Of a stretch of 64,000 nt of DNA, positions 55,493-64,000 are shown piece by piece. Every line of letters begins with the position of its first letter. The first letter of the stretch is position 1. The notes under the pieces were generated by a model, which made no database searches, had not been told where the DNA came from, and was given only the letters and a program-made list of their open reading frames with translations. Origin of the DNA: Neonectria sp. B-13 (lineage: Eukaryota > Ascomycota > Sordariomycetes > Hypocreales > Nectriaceae). The stretch lies in contig NOKP01000015.1 in assembly GCA_002682825.1 (NCBI GenBank), positions 1-64,000 on the forward strand. The letters run 5' to 3'. Position numbers and translations under genes: made by a program.

Positions 55493-56554
55493 CTAAACAA
55501 TCAGCATAGATTTCAGACTAGGATAGAATAGAGAAACTAGATTGTGTTTGTTCGCTAGCCCACTTGATGCTGGGACTAAATGCTATTGGCCAAGAACGAG
55601 GAAAAGGTCAATATCATTGGTGCAATTGCTCAGAATTTCTATCCCTTATCTCTACTTTGACTTTTACTGAGCCGTGTGGCGGCTCAACCCGTCTTCCTGA
55701 GTCCTCCTCTGGCTAAGATACATCCATTGCTTCCCCATCTGGCTCTGGAGACTCAAAGGCTTTGCCTGTAGGCACGGAGACATCTGGGCTTATCTCTAGT
55801 TCGTTGAATTCAGTGCAATCTCAATTCGGCTGCCGGAACCTTTTGAGATGGATAGAGAATAGTCTCTGATTAAAGATATTATATTAGTGGCTCGTTAGGA
55901 GGATGCCGTTTTGCGGTGACTCAGTTCATTGTCACACTTCCATGAGGCAACGCAGGCTATCGCCGCCATCCTTATCCAAAAACTTGATACCGTGGTAGAC
56001 ATGGTAGTGTTGCTGAGGAACAATATGGCAGGCTTCAAAGGCAGGACCAATTACTTGATTGTAGCACCAGGACTCTCCTTGGCCGGAAACGGCGCAACCA
56101 CTCACTGAGACAAGGCAAGAAGTTCTGGAAGCAGCTCAAGTCTGGGTTGCGTATTCAGAAGCCATGTTTACAAGCGCGCCTTAACGAAAACTTGCAAAAC
56201 TCCTTCAATTGACTTAACCAAATTGAGATATGCAGGGGAAAGTGGCGTGTGCGATGGTTATTGAGCAGCTAAATTTGTAGTTGATCCAACTACGTGGTTC
56301 AAATGCCCCGCCGCTAACCGATAGTGCTCCAATAGCTCTAGAACTAACAGTAACTAATAAGTTGGCGCAGGAAACCGTCCCGGCGTCAACTGAACTATTA
56401 ATCTTACCCCTTTTGCTTTTACCACCAAATCAAGGCAATAAATATCAAAAGTGGCCGGCCTTAGACTAAGGAACTGCACTGTCTCCTCTCCTTCTTCATT
56501 TTCCATCCATTCAGCCTCACCTTATCCCTCATTACATCTTTCGTACAGGCCACA
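55493..56554. other. Intergenic, no gene seen
   Basis: About 1.06 kb. A GGTTCAAAT element near 56294 was tested as a tRNA B box and rejected. No supported gene. Confidence 0.5.
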
Positions 56555-57323
56555 ATGCGTTCACGCATTCTCTATGCTTCGGCTATTGGCCTCGTTGGGC
56601 TCGAGTCTGCGGCTGCGAGTATTTGCAAGCCCAGTGGCTTAGGGGAGTGAGAATTTTGAGCAACGCGATGATGACCAGGCAGTTAACGAATGCTGGCTAA
56701 CCCGGATCTATTCAGTTTCCACCGCGAGTGTGTTGTCTACGGCAGAAGCCATCTCGACAACTGCGTCTGCCACGATACCTACTATATCAGATACAATCGT
56801 AGCTTCCATCGCGACTTCCTCAACCGACACTTCTTCGTCTGCCACGCCGTCGTCCACCGCGCTAGGCTTCAAGATTGTTGCAGCAGGCGGTCCCGCAGCG
56901 AACCAGGTTCTCATGTATAACAAAGAACCGGGCAGCTTTCTCCTTTTCGGTATTCTCCAAGGTTTCCAAGTCGCTCGGTTCTCTATCGAGGCCGATAATG
57001 GCCGCCTCATACTCGACAACGGCGCAGCTGTGTGCGCGTATTACTCCCCCGAAGGGCGGGGTGCTCCGCTGGCGCAGTGTCCCGAGGAAGAAATATCTCA
57101 ATTCAAAGAGATTACTTGCGAACAACCGACCGGTACCCAGCTGCTGTGCAGTGTACCAGAGGCTTACTGTAACGTTGGAACGACTGGGAACCTGTGCCCG
57201 CCGACTGGAGGTATTTTCACTTATACCTACACAAGGAAGTTCTCCGACAGTCTGTATATACCTGTGCTAGGTTCCGCTACTCCCCATGAAGATACTCCAG
57301 TCCAGTTTTTGATCGAGGAGTGA
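56555..57323 (+). CDS. Secreted Ser/Thr-rich protein with Cys-rich C-terminal domain (hypothetical)
   Basis: Exon 1 (56555-56618) encodes a signal peptide (MRSRILYASAIGLVGLESAAA); exon 2 (56716-57323) gives a Ser/Thr-rich linker (TSSTDTSSSATPSSTAL) then a compact domain (GFKIVAAGGPAANQVLMYN, FSIEADNGRLILDNGAAVCAYYS, CEQPTGTQLLCSVPEAYCN). Total 672 nt, 223 residues. It has six to seven Cys in the C-terminal half. The donor at 56619 (GTATTTG) is the only one that keeps frame with the acceptor at 56715; a stronger GTGAGA at 56647 would not. The domain resembles fungal secreted proteins of the DUF7908-like type, assignment uncertain. No catalytic motif seen. Confidence 0.65.
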
Positions 57324-57545
57324 TTTATTACATTTTATAATAATATTAATATTATTATCTGTCACATAGAAGAGATTATTGTCATCATTTAAAGATTTAG
57401 AAGATGTGTCAAAGCTTATTATAATTTAATTATAGCAGAGGGAAGATGCGAAATGTCAAGAGAAACCTTTCTCAGCATACATAACAAACAGCCCAAATAA
57501 CAATACTCTAAACTCCCAGATCTCGACTCCAATGTCAAAACACAA

Positions 57546-58723
57546 GAGCTCGACCTAGAAAAGCTTGGCCGGCAGCGACCAACAGTTTTCACCTCACGAT
57601 GGTGTGAACTATGGTTTTGTTTCGCAATTCTGGGCTCAATGTTGATGACGGCAAGTTTTGAATAGACATGACATGGATTACCTGGGAATTGACTACTTCA
57701 TCGAAATCCCATGCGCTTGAGCTCTAGTCTCCGTTTTCTTGATGGCTAAACCAATGGACTAACCTCAGTACTATATGAGTATTTTGTTGGCGGCCTCCAC
57801 ATCATTCTACCAGAATTAGCTAGGGAACTCGATATTCCTCCAGCTGCTCGAACATGGCCAGCAAGCGTTTTCTCACTTGTCACGGGCTCTTTCTTGTTAC
57901 CCCTCGGCCGGATTAGCAACATCTACGGCAGCTACTTGGTCTTCAACTTTGGGTTGATCTGGTATTTTATCTGGTGCCTGGTTACTGGCTTCAGTAGAAG
58001 CTACATGATGCTGATAGTATGCCGTGCCATGCAGGTATTGATGCCTCCGCTTTCATCGTTGAGGGACTGATGCTTGTTGGCAAGACCTACCTTCCGGGAC
58101 CTCGAAAAAACCTCATGTTTGTAATGTATGGAGCTGTTGCGCCGATCGGCTTCTTTACGGGCATCTTTTTTGGTGGCGTTTCCTCGCAATTTTTGAGCTG
58201 GAGATGTTACTTCTGGCTAGGTTCCATCCTTGCCGGGGTGTCCGTCACTGGCTTGCTTGCAATATCGCAGGATCATCGAGATGACAGACCCCAGAATGAC
58301 AATATGGATTAGAAAGGTGTTGCTACCATCGTTCCTGGACTCCTACTTGTTGTCTATGCAATTACTGATAGCTCAAATGCCCCTCGAGGGTGGGTAAATC
58401 CACACATCATTGTTACGATGAGATTTGGTGTTGCTTTTCTGGCTGCTGCCTACACTATCGAAACGCGATTTTCTGTCAATCCTCTTATTCCCGGCGAGTT
58501 GTTTCCCCCCCCATACATGAAGAGACTGATTATCGCTTTGTTTCTGTTGTATGGGGCCTTTGGAATGTTCCTTTTCTATTCGAGCTACTACATTCAGCTA
58601 GTCATTGGCGTGGCACCGCTTCTGACAGCTGTTTGGTATGTCCCCATGGTTGTAGGCGGCCTACTTATTGGCGCTGTAGCTGCCAATATCGCATCAATTA
58701 ACTATTACAGGTTTTTCAGTTAG
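57546..58723 (+). pseudogene. DHA2-type MFS (aflatoxin/multidrug pump-like), broken
   Basis: TM-bearing fragments in family order on the plus strand: QELDLEKLGRQRPTVFTSRWCELWFCF (pre-TM1, about 57546-57640), a GC-type donor or damaged junction, GGLHIILPELARELDIPPA and VTGSFLLPLGRISNIYGSYL (TM2-3), then CRAMQ. At about 58034 one base appears missing: the next block (GIDASAFIVEGLM...PGPRKNLMFVMYGAVAP) is in another frame. That frame continues to 58723 but has a TAG at 58310-58312 where Trp is expected (NMD-W-KGV; TGG to TAG). Only about ten TMs remain; the C-terminal part is gone and the frame ends 25 bases before the next gene's stop. Not functional as read. The TGG-to-TAG change equals CpA-to-TpA on the other strand, a RIP-like type. 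Confidence 0.8.
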
Positions 58724-58747
58724 ATATAATTAGTACTAGTACTATAA

Positions 58748-59748
58748 TTAAGGGAGCTCGCTTCTCGGTGATGGTACAGATACAGACGCAGTCGCAGGAG
58801 CGTTCGGGCTAGAATTCCCATAAAGCTCGGCAGGGTGACAAAGCTGTCCTTCGAGCTCTGGTTTCGACCTCTCCGGAACGACTGCGGGTGTCTTCTTCTT
58901 TCTTCGCCAGAAATAAAGAGCTGCACCAATAATTGCAAGACAAAAGATGCCTACGCCCACGCTAATTCCAATCTGTGCTCCGACGGACAAGCCTCCATCT
59001 GATGATGATTGGGCGGGAGGCTCTGAAGTAGCCGCGTCACCGCTGGTTCCGTTACTTGTTGTAGAGGAGGATTTGGTTGCGTCTGTTGACGATGATGACA
59101 AGTCTGACGCTTGCCTGTTAAGTTGGATCAACGGGGCGTAAATGATGACAGTCTCGAGAACTGAGATGGACTCGCTCCCAGACGTCGTCTTGGTGAATGT
59201 TGCTGGTACAGTCATATAGCTGTACCGGTTGCTTGAGCCCGAGGAGCACTGAACTGTCGGAAACGAGCCTGTCGTCGCAACGCTGTAGCAAGTCTGCGCT
59301 GAATCGACCCCGGGGTTGAAACGGCAACGATATCCTCTGGGTGGGCGTCAGTTTCAAGGCAGGTTACAGCAGGAGGCCGTCTGTCTACTTACTTCGGGCA
59401 GCATCCGATGGCTGTCTCGCTTCTCTGCACCGAGAACTGGAAGTCAAAGCCGCCGTCCACACTCCCTGTCGCAACACACGAGGTCGCGTAACCGCCTGGA
59501 CACTCGAGGCCGGGCGAGTAAAACCCCCAGCCGCCGAGCGCAGGCCCCGTCTCCAGCTCATCGTTGGCTCGCGGTGGCCAGCAATCCGGGTTGTCGAGGA
59601 CGCCTTGCGTGTTGAAGCTGTTGTCGCCGCAACTCTGGCCCTGCCAAGCGTTGGCGCAGTCTGTGCATTGCTGGATAACTACGGCACAGCTGTCGGGGTA
59701 GTTGAACGCGGTCGTGAGAGGACCCAGATTAGTTTGGCTGGACATCAT
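58748..59748 (-). CDS. Single-pass type I membrane protein with Cys-rich ectodomain
   Basis: Not a named family I can confirm. Exons 59393-59748 and 58748-59336 total 945 nt, 314 residues. Start at the first of two adjacent ATGs (MMSSQTNLGPLTTAF); an upstream in-frame ATG at 59829 exists. N-terminal ectodomain is rich in Cys (CAVVIQQCTDCANAWQGQSCGD, DCWPPR, CPGGYATSCVATGS, CCPKGYRC), then an S/T-rich stalk (SSSSTDATKSSSTTSNG), one TM (IGISVGVGIFCLAIIGAALYFW), a basic stop-transfer RRKKK and a cytosolic tail. The layout recalls fungal wall-stress sensors and related hypothetical surface proteins. Junction gives PK|GYRCRFNPG. Intact. Confidence 0.8.
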
Positions 59749-60199
59749 GGCGGCAGTAGAGAAGCAGCACCGATCGATACTTATCCTCTGGGTGCTTTTG
59801 AGGATGTAATGAGAAGGGGAGATCAACATCTGCCGAGTGGATGTCTTGGACCCCGCGATAATTGGGAAGTGACGAGGCTGGCTGCATCAATAAGAACGCG
59901 AAAGTAGGGGTGTCGGCTACACTTGTGATTACGCTCCAAGGCAGGTAGACGGGCTGAGTCTGGCTTGTAGCAACTGGTCGGGACCGTGGCGGCGATGTTG
60001 ACCGATAGAGCCTAGCATAACCATTGACGCAAAAGCGAGACATGAAGAATACGGATTGATAAGTCACCACTGCTAACAGGTTCGGGATTTGTACCTGCAA
60101 TACCTCTGTCTCAATGTCACCTCCGCATCGACCTAAAAATCATGTATATACATCTTAACCTCCTTGATGCTAGGCGAAGCGAACTAGCGTGCAGTGGCT
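59749..60199. other. Intergenic, 3' end of sugar transporter and 5' flank of surface protein
   Basis: About 450 bases; no gene. Open minus-strand frames here are continuations or shadows. Confidence 0.5.
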
Positions 60200-62365
60200 T
60201 TAGTTTCGCCCCGTCACTATGTTGTCATCCTCAGAACTAGCTCCCGTGGTGTGGCCTTCGGCGTGCCGAACCGACGGTTTCTCCTTAGGATAGTTCCCAT
60301 CGTTGGCTGCAAATTCGTACAGCGGAGGGAACTGGTCGACATCTCGACGCAACGCGTACTTGTTGAGATACCACGGCAGTTTCTTGACGTAGTATCCCAC
60401 ATGCTCCCGGTTCGTCACTCCAAACACGTTATCGAGCTCCTCCAACGTTAGGTTCTTGGTCTCCGGCAGCAGGAAGTAGCAGAAGACCCATCCGAAGAGG
60501 TTCCACGCCGCATACCAGCAAAAGGCTCCAGTGTCACCAAATGCCGTTCTCAGAGGAGGCCAGGTAAGGCTGATGATAAAGTTGAAGCCCCAGGTGATGG
60601 CTGTGCTCGACGCCATGCCGATGTCTCGAATGTGGAGGGGGAATGCCTCAGCACTGTAGGTGAACGGCACGGGACCGAGGCCAGGGGAATACACGGCCAT
60701 GAATAGGTATAGACCGGTGGTGATACAACCAATGCTAGCTTGCTTGTCTGCGATGAGGAATGTAAATGCGGTGAAGAAGAGGCAAGCTGCCATCAACGGA
60801 AAAGTAACGAGGAGCAGGTTGCGCCGGCCAAACGTGTCGATCGTGTAGATCGCAGGAATGGCGAAGAGGAAATTTATGATGCCTCCGCCCATTGAAACGA
60901 GAAGAGCCTCCGGACGGCTGTAGCCTCCCTGGACAAAGATCGACGTTGAATAATATGCGATGACATTGACGCCACAAAATTGTTGCATGAACTGTTGGCA
61001 ACTCGACTCGTTAAAAACCTCTTCTGGCAGTCAACAATGGCATGTGCGAATTCACTTACCATGCAGAACCAGGCGCTCTGGGCAGCACGTCGATTGCGGC
61101 GAACAGTAAAAAACTCCTTGAACAAGTTCCGACCCTCTCTCTCTCCTCGTTCGATCTGTAGGAGCTTGTGGGCGTAGTACATATCACGAGTTGCCTGGAC
61201 AGCGGAATGGCGTAAGCGTCTCACCGACCTGTAGGCCTTGTCGTAGCGACCCTTCTCCATATACCATCGAGGGCTCTCGGGGCAGAAGTAGACTTGGACC
61301 ATGACGATCAAGGGTGGAACAGAGGTCGAGGCCAACATCCATCGCCATGGAGAGGTCTCGCCCAGGAACGTGACGTTCTGGAAGGCAACGGAGACGATGA
61401 AACCAAGGGCAATTCCAAAGGCCGTCCACATCTAGGAGCTGCGAGTTAGATAGTTGAAGCAACTGCTCAAGCCGAGGAAGACTTGCCTGCCACATCATAG
61501 TGAGAGCTCCACGGATGTTCTTGGGCGTAGACTCCGCCGAGTAAACGGGGGTAGTGCTAGACTTGGCGCCGACTGCAAAACCAAGCATAAACCGAGCAGC
61601 GAGGAGATTTCCCACGCTAGACAATCATCAATGTTAACAACTGTCTCTTGAACTGGGCAAAATTGTAACTTACGAGTCAGCAACGGCCATCCAGAAGCCC
61701 GTGACAACCGAGATAAAGCATGAGATGAAGATAGTCCCTCGTCGTCCAGTCCAATTATTGAGGATGGGACTAGTCCAACATCCAACAAGGGCAGAGCAAA
61801 GATACGGCGCGCCGTTGAGGAGACCGCGCATCCATTCGTTGGTGATGTTAAACTCCTCGTAGTAGAATTCCTAATTCTTTGTGAGCCTCGGTGCTACAAG
61901 TCAATGCTTGCTGGGGCATGATACTTGTGCGCCGTTCACCGCAGTTTGATCCATACCCTGAACGACAGCCGAGCCAGCGCAGAGCGTGCAAAGAAAGTAC
62001 AGCGCGAACGGTTGGTGCCAACGGTGAGTCTCTTCCCGCCGAAGAATACTCTTCTCGTCATCGTTGAGTAGGTCAATTCGCTCGAAAGCACCGGCCTGGT
62101 TGTTGACCTGGGCGACCAGAGCACCCTTACGGAAGTCCTCGCGGTGTTCTCCGAGACCCTTGTCGTCGACAAACGCGTCAACGTCAGCAATGAGCTCCTC
62201 GTTAGTCATCCCCGCTAGGGGGTTTCGTAGCAGCGCCGCTGTAGACGCTCTGCGCCCACCGCCAGCGGCCTTTTCATCGTGAGTGCCAATACTGGTGGAG
62301 ATTTGGTGGCTGTTGGCGATGTCTTCGCTGTAGGGAGCCTCGTCGTCTGCTCTTGGGGGTGGCAT
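60200..62365 (-). CDS. MFS sugar transporter with long acidic N-terminus
   Basis: Sugar porter family member, plasma membrane. Starts at 62365 (MPPPRADDEAPYS). About 150 residues of soluble N-terminus contain LLRNPLAGMTNEELIADVDAF and KGALVAQ, a known prefix of one fungal sugar-transporter clade, then REETHRWHQPFALY into TM1 with VQGMDQTAVNGAQ. Exon junctions rebuild QEFYYEEFNITNEWMRGLLN and NNWTGRRGTIFIS; later motifs are YSAESTPKNIRGALTMMWQ, CPESPRWYMEKGRYDKAY, QQFCGVNVIAYYSTSIF, DTFGRRNLLLV, YSAEAFPLHIRDIG and LPETKNLTLEELDNVF. At least five introns; the long C-tail (to 60200) is hydrophilic. Intact; substrate unknown. Confidence 0.9.
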
Positions 62366-64000
62366 GATGCCGGCTGAGTCGAGTTTGGGGCCAGGAGATC
62401 AGTGTCTACTCAAGAGAAAAAAGCCCCAGCAAGCCAAGCTCGTAGCTGTGAAGACTAAAACTGGGTCTGAGGATATGAAGTCGGAGCCCAAATTGAAAGT
62501 GTCTAATATCAGAAGTCGATGCCCTGGAATCTTCAGGTCACTCTCTGCTATGAGATGGACAAGACCACTTATTATAGCTAGTGCAGGACATGGCGTATAT
62601 ATACGTACACAACATCATGAAAATTACAGCACCTTCTTCCGCACGTCAAGTGCCTGATCGTTGGGTGAGGGATTGTGGAGAAGTGGAGCGCGCCATGGAT
62701 GCTGCCAAGAAGATCGCTGGGAATGAGGGCATTTCTTTGGTTGTTTGCGGCTTAAACTCGGTGAATCCCGGTCTCGGCAGTCTGAATCATGACGTTGTTC
62801 GAGTTGCCACGAGCTGCAGAAGTGTTTGAAGTTGCGCTGCAACCGAGGTGATGGATCCATCCTGCGGCATAAAGCGTGAGACGGAGACAAGTGACGCGTC
62901 AGTCCAAGGAGAGATGGTAGGGCAGCAAAGCCTCTTCGCTTGCTCATTGCTCTGAGTTTCGCGACGCCGGAGCCGCATGGAAACCTGTTTGGATCGTCGT
63001 GCCAAGCGCCGAATCCCACCCAACAGCAGCGATCGACAGCTCGCCAACCCTATCACTAGACTAAGCCGGGAGTGGAGCTATAAATCCATGGCCCTCCTAG
63101 CTTTAGTATTGCCAGATAAGCTTAAAAGGTTAATCTCACGAGAGAACGATGTAGGTTGCCAATGTTGCCCAGCCCAGCCCCCTCAGCCTCCCTTGGCGTC
63201 TCGTCTCAGGCTGGGCTTGCGTCACCGTGTCGCGATTTTCACGGCTACAACACGTGCTTGACGTCAGAGACCTTCCGCATGGAACACTGACTCAGTATTG
63301 AGCACTGTTGATCACTCTTGTCTCGGAAGCGCCGATGACTTCGGAGGGTGATGGTCCAGTATTCCCCACAACTCCAACATCTGCCTCCAGACAGGACCCT
63401 CTGTTTTATTCTGTTGCCTGCTTGGCTTGGTCACCTTGACAAGGATTGTTTAGCCAATGAACGTCTCATTCTGCTCATGTTCCCCTGTTCGTATACCATC
63501 CCACTCGCGCCGTAGGCGACGCAAATTGGATGGCAGTGGATGAGTTCTCTTCAAAGGAACAAAATTGCAAAGGGCCGGTCCAACACTGCCCTCCGCGACA
63601 GGAGATCGGTGAATTTTATCTAATACATTGATCTAGAAAGTTCAATCTACCCTCACTGGACAGAAATAGAGGGGTGTCAGGATAATTTAAAGATTGGTCG
63701 CATCAACAGCATTACATTCAATATATAGCTGATTTTGTTCACCGCGCAGCTTAAGCTAATTAAACCCAGTGTTGCGTTTTAGCACGAGTAGGCTTCAGCC
63801 TTCCTTAGATGCCCAGAGACACCGGAGCGTGTTCAGACAACGCAATTTTGAGGACACGGTAGGTAGGAAGCAGGGGTTGCGTTAGTATGCAGGTGAAGTA
63901 AACAAATTAACCAAAGCCGGAATCACAGACCAATTAATCTTTGGCAGCATATTCTTTGTCACGTTGGAGAGTGAAGACTAATCGAAGCTGCGCTACAAAC
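62366..64000. other. 1.6 kb to window end, no gene seen
   Basis: Contains the promoter of the sugar transporter (minus strand). Only short overlapping frames; a small plus-strand stretch (62977-63261) is not recognisable. AT-rich from about 63600 onward. Confidence 0.5.

Noticed and set aside
56220..56312. tRNA-like GGTTCAAAT near 56294
   Set aside because: T-stem arms do not pair and no credible acceptor stem and D-arm can be drawn together.
1..64000. CRISPR array or bacterial operon
   Set aside because: No direct-repeat/spacer array; introns and fungal families throughout show a eukaryotic chromosome.

Overview
This is chromosomal DNA of a filamentous ascomycete, most likely a plant-associated Sordariomycete. 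Nearly every gene carries short introns (about 47-90 nt) with GT..AG ends and CTAAC-like branch points. The gene families are typical of such fungi: Zn2Cys6 regulators, a HET-domain relic, a UstYa/DUF3328 oxidase, MFS transporters, fungal GH12 and GH16 enzymes, an NLP and a CAP protein. I see 26 apparently intact protein genes, at least six decayed ones, two pairs of tandem intergenic repeats, and no rRNA, tRNA or CRISPR. Exon boundaries were worked out by hand; where exon totals are given they are multiples of three.

Layout: 0-5 kb holds an MFS transporter and a secreted lysophospholipase. 5-9.4 kb is decayed, with a small relic and a HET gene broken by four stops. 9.9-18.4 kb is rich in secreted proteins (GH12 glucanase, CAP/PR-1-like, NLP) with one reductase. 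19.7-26.2 kb has a drug-type MFS transporter, an NAPE-PLD-like metallohydrolase, a small Cys-rich protein and an APH-fold protein. 27.6-37.9 kb holds an NmrA-like protein, an extended SDR, a Zn2Cys6 regulator, an intronless bacterial-looking alpha/beta hydrolase, an EthD protein and GH16. 38.5-47.2 kb holds a second Zn2Cys6 regulator, an M20 amidohydrolase, a Dal5-type MFS transporter and a DUF2306 membrane protein.

The most interesting part is 47.4-50.7 kb. A UstYa-like gene (minus strand) faces a previously masked two-intron gene (plus strand) across a 1.27 kb intergenic region. The latter encodes a secreted 303-residue precursor made of seven imperfect repeats separated by six Lys-Arg kexin sites. 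This is the architecture of fungal kexin-processed peptides and UstA-type RiPP precursors, but the repeat units have no Tyr or Phe. Each has an Arg/Pro-His-His-Gln-Gly-Gln-Gln block, an expandable Ala-Asn tract and one Cys, which does not match the dikaritin cores I know. I propose it as a candidate new peptide pathway.

51-64 kb carries a deletion-bearing hydrolase relic, two sugar transporters, a secreted protein, a single-pass membrane protein and a broken DHA2 transporter.
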